Position numbers and translations under genes: made by a program | Shown: in pieces, positions 17,460 to 25,915 of the stretch | Layout: the number at the start of each line of letters is the position of its first letter | Numbering within the stretch: position 1 is the stretch's first letter | Source: an uncultured Opitutia bacterium | GTDB lineage: Bacteria > Verrucomicrobiota > Verrucomicrobiia > Opitutales > Opitutaceae | Assembly: GCA_903872505.1 (NCBI GenBank) | Contig: CAIQKV010000078.1 | Coordinates: forward strand, 62,001 to 126,000 | Direction: 5' to 3' | Length of the DNA: 64,000 nt | The notes under the pieces: model-generated | What the model was told of the DNA's origin: nothing | What the model saw: the letters and a program-made list of their open reading frames with translations, nothing else | The model's database searches: none

Positions 17460-18785
17460 ATGATCAAGCCCGCCGCCCTTTCCCCGACCCTCGACCTCCT
17501 CCGCTTCAACACCTGCGGCAGCGTGGACGACGGCAAGTCCACGCTCATCGGCCGCCTCCTCTACGACTCCAAGTCGCTGATGGAGGACCAGCTCGAGGCG
17601 CTCGAGCGCTCCGCCGACATCACCGGCGGCGGCCAGATCAACCTCGCCAACCTCACCGACGGCCTGCGCGCCGAGCGCGAGCAGGGCATCACCATCGACG
17701 TCGCCTACCGCTACTTCGCCACGCCGCGCCGCAAGTTCATCATCGCCGACACTCCCGGGCACATCCAGTACACGCGCAACATGGTGACCGGCGCCTCCGC
17801 CGCCAACCTGTCCATCGTGCTCGTCGACGCGCGCCTCGGCGTCATCGAGCAGAGCCGCCGGCACACCTGCCTCGCCTCGCTGCTGCGCATCCCGCACCTC
17901 GTCGTCGCGATCAACAAGATGGACCTGGTGGGCTGGAGCGAGGCGCGGTTCAACGAGATCCGCGTCGAGTTTGAGCAGTTCCTGCCCCGGCTCGGCATCC
18001 AGGACGTCAAGTTCATCCCGATCAGCGCGCTGCTCGGCGACAACGTCGTCGATGCCTCGGTCCACACGCCGTGGTATCCCGGCCCGACCCTGCTCCACCA
18101 CCTCGAGACCGTGCACATCGGCAGCGACTGGAACCTGAACGGCTTCCGCCTGCCCGTGCAGTGGGTCAACCGCCCGCATCATCCCACCGACCCGCGGCTG
18201 CATGACTTCCGCGGCTTCAGCGGGCAGATCGCCGGCGGCATCGTGCGCACCGGCCAGAAGGTGACCGTGCTGCCCGGCGGGCAGTCCACCACCGTGAAGG
18301 AAATCTGGACCTACGACGGCCCCGTCCCCGAGGCGTTCTGCCCGCAGTCGGTCACACTGCGGCTCGAGCATGACATCGACGTCAGCCGCGGCCATCTGAT
18401 CATCGGGCCGGACCACTTGCCGGGCGGCAGCAGCGACCTGCGCGCCAACGTCTGCTGGATGCACTCGCGGCCGCTCCAGGCCGGCAGAAAATACTGGCTG
18501 AAGCATACCACCCAGAGCGTGCAGGCCGTGGTCACCGCCATTAACCACCGCCTCGACATCAGCACCCTCGAGCCCGAGCCCGCGCCGGCCGGGCTCGCCC
18601 TCAACGACATCGGCGAAATCCGCCTGCACACCGCCAAGCCGCTGTTCTTCGACGGCTACGAGACGAACCGGCTGACCGGCTCATTCATCCTCATCGAGCA
18701 GGGCACCCACGCCACCGTGGCCGCCGGCATGCTCCTGCCGCCGACCGAGGTCGTGCGCCCGGACACCACGGACTTTGTGATCTGA
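17460..18785 (+). CDS. cysN: Sulfate adenylyltransferase subunit 1 (GTPase)
   Basis: 441-residue EF-Tu-like GTPase that drives APS formation by CysD. G1 GSVDDGKSTLIGRLL (about residues 20-34), G2 REQGITIDVAYRYF, G3 DTPGHIQYTRNM, G4 NKMD (VVAINKMDLVGW) and G5 SALLGDN are intact. Two beta-barrel domains follow. There is no C-terminal APS kinase (CysC) fusion, in contrast to CysNC proteins, although a PAPS-type CysH is encoded upstream. Last gene of the plus-strand sulfur operon; a convergent UroD-like gene ends 11 bases downstream and no terminator hairpin is visible. Confidence 0.95.
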   Translation: MIKPAALSPTLDLLRFNTCGSVDDGKSTLIGRLLYDSKSLMEDQLEALERSADITGGGQINLANLTDGLRAEREQGITIDVAYRYFATPRRKFIIADTPGHIQYTRNMVTGASAANLSIVLVDARLGVIEQSRRHTCLASLLRIPHLVVAINKMDLVGWSEARFNEIRVEFEQFLPRLGIQDVKFIPISALLGDNVVDASVHTPWYPGPTLLHHLETVHIGSDWNLNGFRLPVQWVNRPHHPTDPRLHDFRGFSGQIAGGIVRTGQKVTVLPGGQSTTVKEIWTYDGPVPEAFCPQSVTLRLEHDIDVSRGHLIIGPDHLPGGSSDLRANVCWMHSRPLQAGRKYWLKHTTQSVQAVVTAINHRLDISTLEPEPAPAGLALNDIGEIRLHTAKPLFFDGYETNRLTGSFILIEQGTHATVAAGMLLPPTEVVRPDTTDFVI

Positions 18786-18796
18786 GCCGCCGCGCC

Positions 18797-19858
18797 TCAA
18801 TACCGGCCCTCGGCGAACGCCGTCTCATACATCGCGATGATGTTTTCGGTCGGCGTGACCGGCTGGATGTTGTGGCAGGGCGCGAGGATATACCCGCCCC
18901 CGGCGCCGAGCTGGCTCATGCAGTCGCGCACCTCACGCCGCACGTCCTCCACGCTGCCGTGCGGCAGCACGTCCTGGTTGTCCACGCCGCCGTGGAAACA
19001 GAGCTTGGCCCCGAAGTCGCGCTTCAGGCCCGGCATCTCCATGCCCGGGCAGACGTGCTGGATCGGGTTGAGGATGTCCACGCCGAGCTCGATGAAATCG
19101 GGGATGATCCGCCGGATCGCCCCGTCGTCATGGTGCATCACCAGCGCACCGGCCGAGTGCGCGAGGTCGGTGAATTTCTTCTGCAGCGGCTTGAACCACT
19201 TGCGGTAGCACTCGACGCTGATCATCAGGTCGTGCTGCGAACCGTAGTCGTCGGTCACCTGCGTGATATGGATCTTGCCGCGGCCGGCCGCGAAAAAGCG
19301 GTTCGCGTAGTCCCAGCAGAACTGCGTGATCCGCCCCAGCATGTACTCGGTGAGCTCGGGCTCGGCGATCAGGTCGATGCAGCTCTGCTCCAGCCCGCGG
19401 ATGTGGTTGAACCAGTAAAACGGCGCGACGTAGCAGCCCTCGATGGCGTGCTCGGGCCACGCGTCGCACTGCGCCTCGATCGTCGAGAAATCGTACCAGT
19501 CGGCGCTCGGCCACTGGAAGGCCTCCAGCTCCGCCATCGTCGTCGCATCCTTCAGCGCCCAGGCCACGTTCTCACTGTAGCGGCCGGTGCCGTAGTCCAC
19601 CTCGCGCACGGTGTTCCACCAGGGCGGGACCTGGCGCAGGCCGCCCGGCAGCACGTGCTCCGGCGGGCCGACGTAGCGCGGGCTGACGCCCACGATCTTG
19701 TCGAGATGCAGCCGCGCCCACAGCTCGGGGTCGGTGGTGACGCCGAAGTGTGCCAGCAGCCGGGCGCGCACCTCGGGGGTCATCCAGATATCGAGCGGGA
19801 TTCGGTCGGGCCGGCCGCGCCGGGCCGCCGTGAGAATGCGTTCACGCGGGGTCATCAT
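18797..19858 (-). CDS. Uroporphyrinogen decarboxylase-family protein, second copy
   Basis: 353 residues from ATG 19858 (MMTPRERILTAARRGRPDRI); ATG 19855 is equally possible. UroD fold related to the protein at 9416 (shared GAIRRIIPDFIELGVDILNP, HGGVDNQDVLPHGS and ENIIAMYET stretches). Here the zinc-site HSC of the paralog reads HHDDG, and the C-terminal cysteine sits in ILAPCHNIQPVTP. So it should not share the same metal chemistry. It lies between the sulfur operon and the Rrf2 regulator but is on the opposite strand. True heme-pathway UroD is unlikely because the N-terminal RQAGR-type motif is missing. Function unknown. Confidence 0.7.
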   Translation of the reverse strand: MMTPRERILTAARRGRPDRIPLDIWMTPEVRARLLAHFGVTTDPELWARLHLDKIVGVSPRYVGPPEHVLPGGLRQVPPWWNTVREVDYGTGRYSENVAWALKDATTMAELEAFQWPSADWYDFSTIEAQCDAWPEHAIEGCYVAPFYWFNHIRGLEQSCIDLIAEPELTEYMLGRITQFCWDYANRFFAAGRGKIHITQVTDDYGSQHDLMISVECYRKWFKPLQKKFTDLAHSAGALVMHHDDGAIRRIIPDFIELGVDILNPIQHVCPGMEMPGLKRDFGAKLCFHGGVDNQDVLPHGSVEDVRREVRDCMSQLGAGGGYILAPCHNIQPVTPTENIIAMYETAFAEGRY

Positions 19859-20055
19859 GGTGGTGGCGACGCGGGGAGCGACGCCACTCCCGAAGCAGAC
19901 ACGGTTTGCCAGGTCGGCCAATCCCAATGTGCCCGCCGCGGGCGGGTATTAAGCTCCCCATCCCGGCGCGACGGCGGAACTTACACCTCCCGTCGCTTCG
20001 CTCCGGGTCGCAAATGGGATTGCCCGCCGGCCCTCGCGCCGACTTTAGTACTTCA

Positions 20056-20469
20056 GTGAAGATTTCGGTCAAAGTGGACTATGCCTGCCGCGTGCTGGCG
20101 GAGATGGCGCGGCTGCATGGCTCGGGCCACCTCGCCCAGATCGACCAGCTCGCGCAGGCGGAAGCCGTGCCGGCCAATTTCCTCGCCCAGATCCTCGGCG
20201 AGCTGCGCGAGGGCGGCTTGATCGTGAGCAAGCGCGGCATCCAGGGCGGCTACGCGCTCGCCCGCCCGCCCGAGCAGATCACGCTGTTCGACATCATGAA
20301 GGTCATCGATGGCGAGCTGTTGGAGTTCAGCGGCAACTACGGGGGCCGCACCGGGCGCCGCATGAAGGAGATCTGGACCGACCTGCGCGCCACGCTCGAC
20401 GCCAAGGCCCGGGACTGCACCCTCGACACCTTCGTCACCAAGACCGGCTCCGCGATGTACCATATTTGA
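20056..20469 (+). CDS. Rrf2-family transcriptional regulator lacking Fe-S cysteines
   Basis: 137 residues from GTG 20056 (KISVKVDYACRVLAEMARL). The winged HTH spans residues 1-75, with the family's wing RGIQGGYALARPPEQITLFD at 60-79 and dimerisation helix after about 105. The three clustered cysteines of IscR/NsrR are absent; only C11 and C121 exist. It therefore resembles cluster-free Rrf2 proteins such as CymR, which represses cysteine-synthesis genes with help from CysK. The neighbours, cysE 106 bases downstream and the cys operon upstream, fit a cysteine/sulfur regulator. A small palindrome CTTCAGTGAAG (20051-20061) covers its start codon. The target assignment is inferred. Confidence 0.85.
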   Translation: MKISVKVDYACRVLAEMARLHGSGHLAQIDQLAQAEAVPANFLAQILGELREGGLIVSKRGIQGGYALARPPEQITLFDIMKVIDGELLEFSGNYGGRTGRRMKEIWTDLRATLDAKARDCTLDTFVTKTGSAMYHI

Positions 20470-20483
20470 GGTAAATAAAACCA

Positions 20484-20530
20484 TGGGTCACCTTGGTCCC
20501 CTGGGTCATATCTGTCCTATTCCTGAATAG
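20484..20530. promoter_or_regulatory. Candidate operator region upstream of cysE
   Basis: Contains a perfect 14-bp palindrome CTATTC-CT-GAATAG (20517-20530) and two direct copies of TGGGTCA 18 bases apart (20484-20490 and 20502-20508). TAGTACT overlaps the right arm (20528-20534) and recurs before the Rrf2 gene (20046-20052). The region is AT-rich and lies 46 bases before the cysE start, just after the Rrf2 gene. Confidence 0.4.
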
Positions 20531-20575
20531 TACTCGCCTACCCCCAGCCAAAGTCTGTTTCACTTGCTCCCCGCC

Positions 20576-21505
20576 ATGAACCTGACCGCCATCAAGCAGG
20601 CCCTGCTGGACTCCTACCAGAAGCACGGCGGCATCAACCACCTCGACGGGGTCAATCTCCCCGCGCAGGACTCGGTGCAGCAGCTGGCGTCGGATTACAT
20701 GCACCTGATGTTCCCGGGGTTCTTCGAGGACACCGCGCTGAGCAAGAAGGAGGTGCCGGCGCTGGTCGACCGGCTGCTCGCCGCCCTCCACCGGCGGCTG
20801 AGCGAGGAGATCGAGAAAAGCCTCCGTTTCGCCAGCGACGCCGACCCCGCGGGGCACGCCCGCGCCCTCGCGGCCGAGGCCCTCGGCCAGTTGCCGGCGC
20901 TGCGTGAGGTCATCCAGACCGATGTCACCGCCGCCTACCGGGGCGACCCGGCCGCCCGCAGCGTCGAGGAGATCATCCTCGCCTACCCCTGCGTCCTCGC
21001 CATTTCGGTGCAGCGTTTCGCCCACGTGCTCTACCGGCTCGGCGTGCCGCTGCTGCCGCGCATGCTGACGGAATTCGGCCACGAGCGCACCGGCACCGAC
21101 ATCCATCCCGGCGCCACCATCGGCACGCATTTCTTCATCGACCACGGTACCGGCACGGTCATCGGCGAAACCGCCTCCATCGGCGACCACGTGAAGCTCT
21201 ACCAGGGCGTCACCCTCGGCGCGAAATCCTTCGAGACCGATCCGGCCGGCAACCCGGTCAAGGGCATCAAGCGCCACCCCGACATCGGCGACCACGTCAC
21301 GATCTACGCCCACGCCACCATTCTCGGCGGCGACACCCGGATCGGCGCGAACTCCATCATCGGCTCCAACGTGTGGATCATGTCGTCCGTCCCGCCCGAC
21401 TCCGCCGCCTACTTCAAGAGCGACCAGCTGGTCATCCGCCCGCGCCACGCCAAGCCCGGCCCGGGCTCCCTGGCCGGCGACGCGAACTTCAGCTGGGATA
21501 TCTGA
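20576..21505 (+). CDS. cysE: Serine O-acetyltransferase
   Basis: 309 residues from ATG 20576 (MNLTAIKQALLDSY). Makes O-acetylserine from serine and acetyl-CoA, the carbon acceptor for sulfide. Helical N-terminal domain (about 1-150), then the left-handed beta-helix hexapeptide domain: GTDIHPGATIGTHFFIDHGT (about 177-196) with the catalytic-type His, GETASIGDHVKLYQGVTLG and HATILGGDTRIGANSIIG. The C-terminal tail is short (GDANFSWDI). The length and the EpsC-like arrangement differ from E. coli CysE (273). A TTG start four codons upstream is possible. It sits downstream of the Rrf2 gene and is probably under its control. Confidence 0.92.
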   Translation: MNLTAIKQALLDSYQKHGGINHLDGVNLPAQDSVQQLASDYMHLMFPGFFEDTALSKKEVPALVDRLLAALHRRLSEEIEKSLRFASDADPAGHARALAAEALGQLPALREVIQTDVTAAYRGDPAARSVEEIILAYPCVLAISVQRFAHVLYRLGVPLLPRMLTEFGHERTGTDIHPGATIGTHFFIDHGTGTVIGETASIGDHVKLYQGVTLGAKSFETDPAGNPVKGIKRHPDIGDHVTIYAHATILGGDTRIGANSIIGSNVWIMSSVPPDSAAYFKSDQLVIRPRHAKPGPGSLAGDANFSWDI

Positions 21506-21553
21506 CGCGGCGCGCCGTAGTCCCGCCCCAGCGGGACGAAGGCGGACGGCCGC

Positions 21554-22024
21554 TCAGTGCTTGTGCTCTTTTTCGTCGGGCTTCTTGAAGTCGTGATGGC
21601 CGGACTTCGCCACCGCGCCCGCGTCCGCCACCAGCTTCGTGGCCGCCGGGATGTCGTTCGCCCGCAGCGCCGTCTCGAGCTGCGCGAGGATCCCGGTGAG
21701 CTTCTTGAGCTGCGCCTGGAAGTCGGCCTGGAACTTCGCCCGGTCCGCCGCCGGTTTCTCGGCCTCGAGCGCCGGCGTGAGCTTCACCGCCGCCTCGGCG
21801 TTGGTGCGCACGGTGGCGACCAGGTCGGCGGTGGCGGGGCTCAGCTTGCCCTCCTTCGCGGCCTTGCGCACCTCGCGCCAGGCCTTGTTCATCTTGTTCA
21901 TCGTCTGCTCCAGCTCGGTCTCCGGCTTCTCCGCCTTGACGGCGGGCTTCGGGTCCTCGGCGCGCACGCCGGGGGCGGAAATGAGGGCCAACGCGAGGGA
22001 GAGGAGCAGCAGGCGGAGCTTCAT
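21554..22024 (-). CDS. Cytochrome b562-like periplasmic protein
   Basis: 156 residues with a signal peptide (cleavage after GVRA, about residue 22). The mature part is a lysine/alanine-rich four-helix bundle. The first helix carries TELEQTMNKMNKAWREV with M42, and the last helix ends SGHHDFKK with H143/H144, the positions of the axial Met and His heme ligands in cytochrome b562. There is no CXXCH, so heme would be non-covalent. The histidine-rich tail (EKEHKH) might bind metal. Soluble electron carrier is the best guess; heme binding is inferred from two residues and the helix layout. Convergent with cysE. Confidence 0.6.
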   Translation of the reverse strand: MKLRLLLLSLALALISAPGVRAEDPKPAVKAEKPETELEQTMNKMNKAWREVRKAAKEGKLSPATADLVATVRTNAEAAVKLTPALEAEKPAADRAKFQADFQAQLKKLTGILAQLETALRANDIPAATKLVADAGAVAKSGHHDFKKPDEKEHKH

Positions 22025-22164
22025 ATGGGTGGAGGGAGATGGAGGAATCCCGGTGGTCTGGCGATTTTTTTCGGGCGCGTCGCCTGCCGCCGCCGGCGCA
22101 GCCCCGCCGTCCGGTCGGCCGCTTTGCCCTTGGCGAAGCGGGGCGATGCCTGTTCCCTGCCGGG

Positions 22165-22626
22165 ATGAGCGCAGCGCCGCGCAATCCGCCCGAGCCGCCC
22201 GAGGGGGAAACCCCGCGCCGTGAATTCCGGCTCAAGCCAACCGAGTTCGAGCGCGCCAACCGTCCCGCGGATGCCTTCGGGGACAACGCCGCGATCGACA
22301 CCCGGCAGATTTACCGCGAGGCCAACGCCCGGTCCCCGTCCGCGGCCGCCCCGGCCCCGGCCGAGAACGAGGTGCAGGCCATTCTCCGCGACAATGTCGC
22401 CCGGGCCCAAGCTGCCGGCCTGGACGAGGTCATCCCCCAGCGCCGCCGGCCTTCGCGCCGCAAGCGCGACTACTGGCTGATGCTGGGGGTCGGGAATCTG
22501 CTGGTGGTCGGCGCGGTGCTCGGGCTGCACCAGAACGCCGTCACGCTCGTGTTCGGCCTCAGCGCCGTCGTGCTGTTCACCCTGGGGCTGACCTGGGTGA
22601 TGTGGGCCGTGATGGACGACTACTGA
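22165..22626 (+). CDS. Hypothetical membrane protein with disordered N-terminus
   Basis: 153 residues from ATG 22165 (MSAAPRNPPEPPEG). Residues 1-95 are hydrophilic, rich in proline, alanine and charge, and probably unstructured. A basic patch (QRRRPSRRKRDYW, about 92-104) precedes two closely spaced transmembrane helices (LMLGVGNLLVVGAVLGL and TLVFGLSAVVLFTLGLTWVM) and a short acidic tail. By charge distribution the N-terminus should be cytoplasmic. Family not recognised. It is divergent from the b562-like gene and convergent with the TrmH gene, 16 bases apart. Confidence 0.65.
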   Translation: MSAAPRNPPEPPEGETPRREFRLKPTEFERANRPADAFGDNAAIDTRQIYREANARSPSAAAPAPAENEVQAILRDNVARAQAAGLDEVIPQRRRPSRRKRDYWLMLGVGNLLVVGAVLGLHQNAVTLVFGLSAVVLFTLGLTWVMWAVMDDY

Positions 22627-22642
22627 GCCGCCGGCGGAAGCG

Positions 22643-23650
22643 TCAGGTGCGCCGGCCGATCAGCTCCCACATCAGGATGGCGGCCGCCACGGAGACGTTG
22701 AGCGACTCGACCCTGCCGCTGCCGGGAATCGTGACGAGCCGCGTGCAGTGCGCCGCCACGTCCGGCGCGAGGCCTTGCTCCTCATTGCCCAGCACCAGCG
22801 CGATGGGCTTGGCTCTCACCGCCGGCGAGCCGGCCGCGGGTTTGCCGCCCGGGCCGCCGCCCAGTTTGCCGCCGCGCGTCGCCGCGCCCACCACGTCGTA
22901 GCCCGCGTCCACCAGCTCGCGCGCGAACGCCGCCAGGCCGGGCACGCGCCACACCTCGAGATGTTCAAACCCGCCCTCGGCCACGCGATGGGCCGCGTCG
23001 TTCGGCCGCGCCGCGGCCGCGTCGTCCGGGATCACGAGCCGTGGCACGCCCAGGAACGCCGCCGTGCGCGCGATCGCGCCGAGATTGTGCGCGTTGCCGA
23101 TGCGGTCGAGCACGAGGAGCGCCTCGCCCCGCCGCGCCCACGCCTGCAGGTTCTCGGCCGTCGGCGCCCGCAGCGGGGCCGCCGCCACGACCGCCACGAT
23201 GCCGCCGTGATGGAGGGAACCGGAAATCTTCTCGAGCTCGGCCGGCTCCACGCAGCGGTAGATCTTCTTCGCCTGTGCGAGCACCTTCGACATCACCCCG
23301 ACCTGGCGGCTTCTTTCCAAGTCGAAGAACAGCCGCTGGATCGAGGCCGGGTCGCGCGCAAACCGCGCCCGCACCGCCGCCAGCCCGCAGATCTTCAGCT
23401 CGTCGCGCGCCGGGCCGCTGCGCGAGCCCTTCAGCTCCGGCGCAGGTGCTGCGGCCTCCGCTCCCGCCGGACGGGCCGGCGCCGGGGTGTGCGTCGCCGT
23501 GGAGGCACGGCGGTCGCCGGTCCCACGGTCTTCCGCCCGCCGGTCCCCGGCCGTTCCACGCAACCGGACCGGGCCGGCCGGCGCGACAAATTCACCGGTG
23601 GAGGCGGGTGCCTGGCGGGAGCCTGGACCGGGCTGGGAAAAATGGGCCAT
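22643..23650 (-). CDS. TrmH/SpoU-family RNA 2'-O-methyltransferase
   Basis: 335 residues from ATG 23650 (MAHFSQPG), chosen because GGGTGGGG precedes it and residues further upstream look random; a TTG at 23821 would add 57 residues. After a low-complexity proline/arginine linker (to about residue 85) comes the SpoU substrate-binding domain (ICGLAAVRARFARDPASIQR) and the SPOUT knot: LVLDRIGNAHNLGAIARTA, then IALVLGNEEQGLAPDVAAHC and IPGSGRVESLNVSVAAAIL, the three family motifs. It should methylate a ribose in 23S rRNA or tRNA; RlmB-like is the nearest role, but the target is not fixed by sequence. Confidence 0.88.
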   Translation of the reverse strand: MAHFSQPGPGSRQAPASTGEFVAPAGPVRLRGTAGDRRAEDRGTGDRRASTATHTPAPARPAGAEAAAPAPELKGSRSGPARDELKICGLAAVRARFARDPASIQRLFFDLERSRQVGVMSKVLAQAKKIYRCVEPAELEKISGSLHHGGIVAVVAAAPLRAPTAENLQAWARRGEALLVLDRIGNAHNLGAIARTAAFLGVPRLVIPDDAAAARPNDAAHRVAEGGFEHLEVWRVPGLAAFARELVDAGYDVVGAATRGGKLGGGPGGKPAAGSPAVRAKPIALVLGNEEQGLAPDVAAHCTRLVTIPGSGRVESLNVSVAAAILMWELIGRRT

Positions 23651-23832
23651 GCCCCACCCTGCATCAGGTCCGGCCCGAAACCAAACAAAAGCGCGCGGCC
23701 GGGCGGGAGATTTCACCACAACCGCACCACGGCGCGATGATCGCCACCAACCTGCCGCTTCGAGCAGTTCCCGCCTTTGTTTTTCGCCCAGTTTCAGGGG
23801 GAATTGCAGTTGCGCAGCCAAGGGTCACGACT

Positions 23833-25794
23833 ATGCCTGCACCTTCTTTCGGTCGATCGATGAAGGCACCAGCTGAAAAAGCTTTTCCCGCCCTGCCGGC
23901 CGCGCTCGCGGGCGCCGCGATCGTGTTCGCCGCCATCTTGGCCTATGCGAACACGTTTCAGGTGCCGTTCTTGATGGACGATCTGATCGGCTTCCGGCTC
24001 CTCGCGGCGCCCAAGGTGGGGAAGACCCTGGGCGATCTGCTGCTGCCGCACAACTCCTTGGCGGGAGGCCGGCCGTTGTTGAATCTCACTTTCGCCCTCA
24101 ACCAGGCCTGGAGCGGCCCCGCGGTGTGGAGCTATCACCTGGTGAACCTGGTGATCCATGCGAGCGCGGGCCTGGCCTTGTTCGGGGTGACATGGCGCAC
24201 GGGGCGCTTGCTCCGCGCGGCCAACCCGGGGATGTCCGCCGGGGCGCCGGTCGCTGCGGGTGCATGCATCGCGCTGCTCTGGACCGTGCATCCCTTGCAG
24301 ACCGAGGCGGTGACCTACCTCAGCCAGCGCGCCGAATCGCTCATGGGCTTGTTCTACCTGGTGACGCTGTACGGCTTCATCCGGTCACAGCAATCGGCCC
24401 ATCCCGGCCGCTGGCTTGGGCTGTCGGCCGCGGCCTGCTTTTGCGGCATGGCGACCAAGGAGGTGATGGTGACGGCCCCGGTTCTCATCCTGCTCTATGA
24501 TCGCACGTTTGTTTCGCGTTCGTTCCGGGAGGCCGTCGCGAAACGGCCGGTGTATTACGGCGCCCTGGCTTCATCCTGGATCTTGCTGGCGGGGTTGATG
24601 TGCAGTGCGTCCGCCGGGGCTCGCGGCGTGGGTATTGGCGCGGGCGTGGGGTGGGCAAGTTACCTGCTGACGGAAAGCCGGGTGGTCGTGCTGTATGGCA
24701 AACTGGCGCTGTGGCCCGCCCCGCTGGTGTTCGACTACGGACCGGACATGCTGGAGCGCGAGGTGCTGCCGGTGCTGCCGTTTGCCCTGCTGCTGCTGGC
24801 GGGCCTGGGGGCGGCGGTCGCCTGCTATGCCCGAGGGAGAAAAGTCCTCGGCTTCGCGATGGCGAGCTTCTTCATCCTGCTGGCGCCGACGTCGAGCTTT
24901 GTGCCCATCGCGGGGCAACCGATGGCGGAAAGCCGCATGTACCTGCCGCTGGCCGCGGTCGCGACGTTGCTGACGGTCGGGGTTGGCCGCGCTTTCGGAC
25001 GATCGGCCCGGTATGTGCTGGGGGCGCTGGTGATTGCCTTGGCCGCACTGACGGTGGCGCGAAACCACGACTATCGGAGCGCCATGGCCATCTGGGAGGA
25101 TACGGTGTTGAAGCGTCCGAATAACGCCCGGGCCCAGAACAACCTGGGTACCGCCTTGAAATATCTGTCGCGGGAAGACGAAGCCGTCGAACACTTCAAA
25201 ACCGCCCTGCGCCTCAACCCGGATTACGCCGAGGCGCGCTTCAATCTGGCTGACACCCTGCTCAGTTCCGGGCACGCCGCCGAGGCGGCCACCCAATTCC
25301 AGCTCGGCCTGGAAATAAAGCCCGATAACAGCGTCGCGCACTGCGATTTGGCCAATGCGCTGTCCGCCCTGCCCGGCCGCGAGGTCGAGGCGGAGGCTAG
25401 TTACCGGGCGGCGCTGCGCCTGAATCCGAATTTTACGGACGCGCACGTCAACCTGGGCAACCTGCTGCTCCGGAAGCCGGGGAACACGGCCGAGGCCATC
25501 AGCCAGTATGAAGCGGCGCTGCGCATTGATCCCGGGCATTTGCTGGCCCATTACTTTCTGGCCGGTGCCCTCTCCACCCAGCCGGAATCCCGGGACGCCG
25601 CGATCGCCCAGTACGAAGCCGCGCTGCGGCTCCGGCCCGATTTCCTCGAGGGGCATATCAGCTTGGGCAACCTCCTCCTGGATACGCCCGGCCACCGAGC
25701 GGAGGCCTTCGCCCATGGCGAGGCCGCCCTGCGCCTCAATCCCACCAATGAAGCCGCGCGTCAGCTCGCCGCCCGGCTGGGGTTGACCCCGTGA
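23833..25794 (+). CDS. TMTC-like multi-spanning membrane protein with C-terminal TPR repeats
   Basis: 653 residues from ATG 23833 (MPAPSFGRS). About ten membrane helices fill residues 20-410. The first loop has FLMDDLIGF, an acidic pair typical of GT-C glycosyltransferases, and HPLQTEAVTYLSQRAESL recalls the TMTC/DUF1736 family of O-mannosyltransferases. Residues about 425-650 hold six to seven TPR units (NARAQNNLGTALKYLSREDE; later YEAALRLRPDFLEGHISLGN). The TPR part should face the periplasm. Members in this phylum are common and mostly uncharacterised; protein O-glycosylation or binding of surface proteins is plausible. The open frame reaching back to 23041 is antisense to the TrmH gene and not coding. 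Confidence 0.78.
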   Translation: MPAPSFGRSMKAPAEKAFPALPAALAGAAIVFAAILAYANTFQVPFLMDDLIGFRLLAAPKVGKTLGDLLLPHNSLAGGRPLLNLTFALNQAWSGPAVWSYHLVNLVIHASAGLALFGVTWRTGRLLRAANPGMSAGAPVAAGACIALLWTVHPLQTEAVTYLSQRAESLMGLFYLVTLYGFIRSQQSAHPGRWLGLSAAACFCGMATKEVMVTAPVLILLYDRTFVSRSFREAVAKRPVYYGALASSWILLAGLMCSASAGARGVGIGAGVGWASYLLTESRVVVLYGKLALWPAPLVFDYGPDMLEREVLPVLPFALLLLAGLGAAVACYARGRKVLGFAMASFFILLAPTSSFVPIAGQPMAESRMYLPLAAVATLLTVGVGRAFGRSARYVLGALVIALAALTVARNHDYRSAMAIWEDTVLKRPNNARAQNNLGTALKYLSREDEAVEHFKTALRLNPDYAEARFNLADTLLSSGHAAEAATQFQLGLEIKPDNSVAHCDLANALSALPGREVEAEASYRAALRLNPNFTDAHVNLGNLLLRKPGNTAEAISQYEAALRIDPGHLLAHYFLAGALSTQPESRDAAIAQYEAALRLRPDFLEGHISLGNLLLDTPGHRAEAFAHGEAALRLNPTNEAARQLAARLGLTP

Positions 25795-25915
25795 TTATCC
25801 TCGGCGCGCCGCGCCGGCATCCTCTGCCGCCGGGGATCGCAGGAAACAGCACCGTCTAGTTCCGCCCAGCGCACTGCGGTGGTGAAGTGCTCGGTCGCGA
25901 CGGCCGTCCGCGCCG

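Noticed and set aside
23041..23832. N-terminal extension of the TPR membrane protein
   Set aside because: It is antisense to the TrmH gene and lacks membrane or TPR features; ATG 23833 starts a proper membrane protein.
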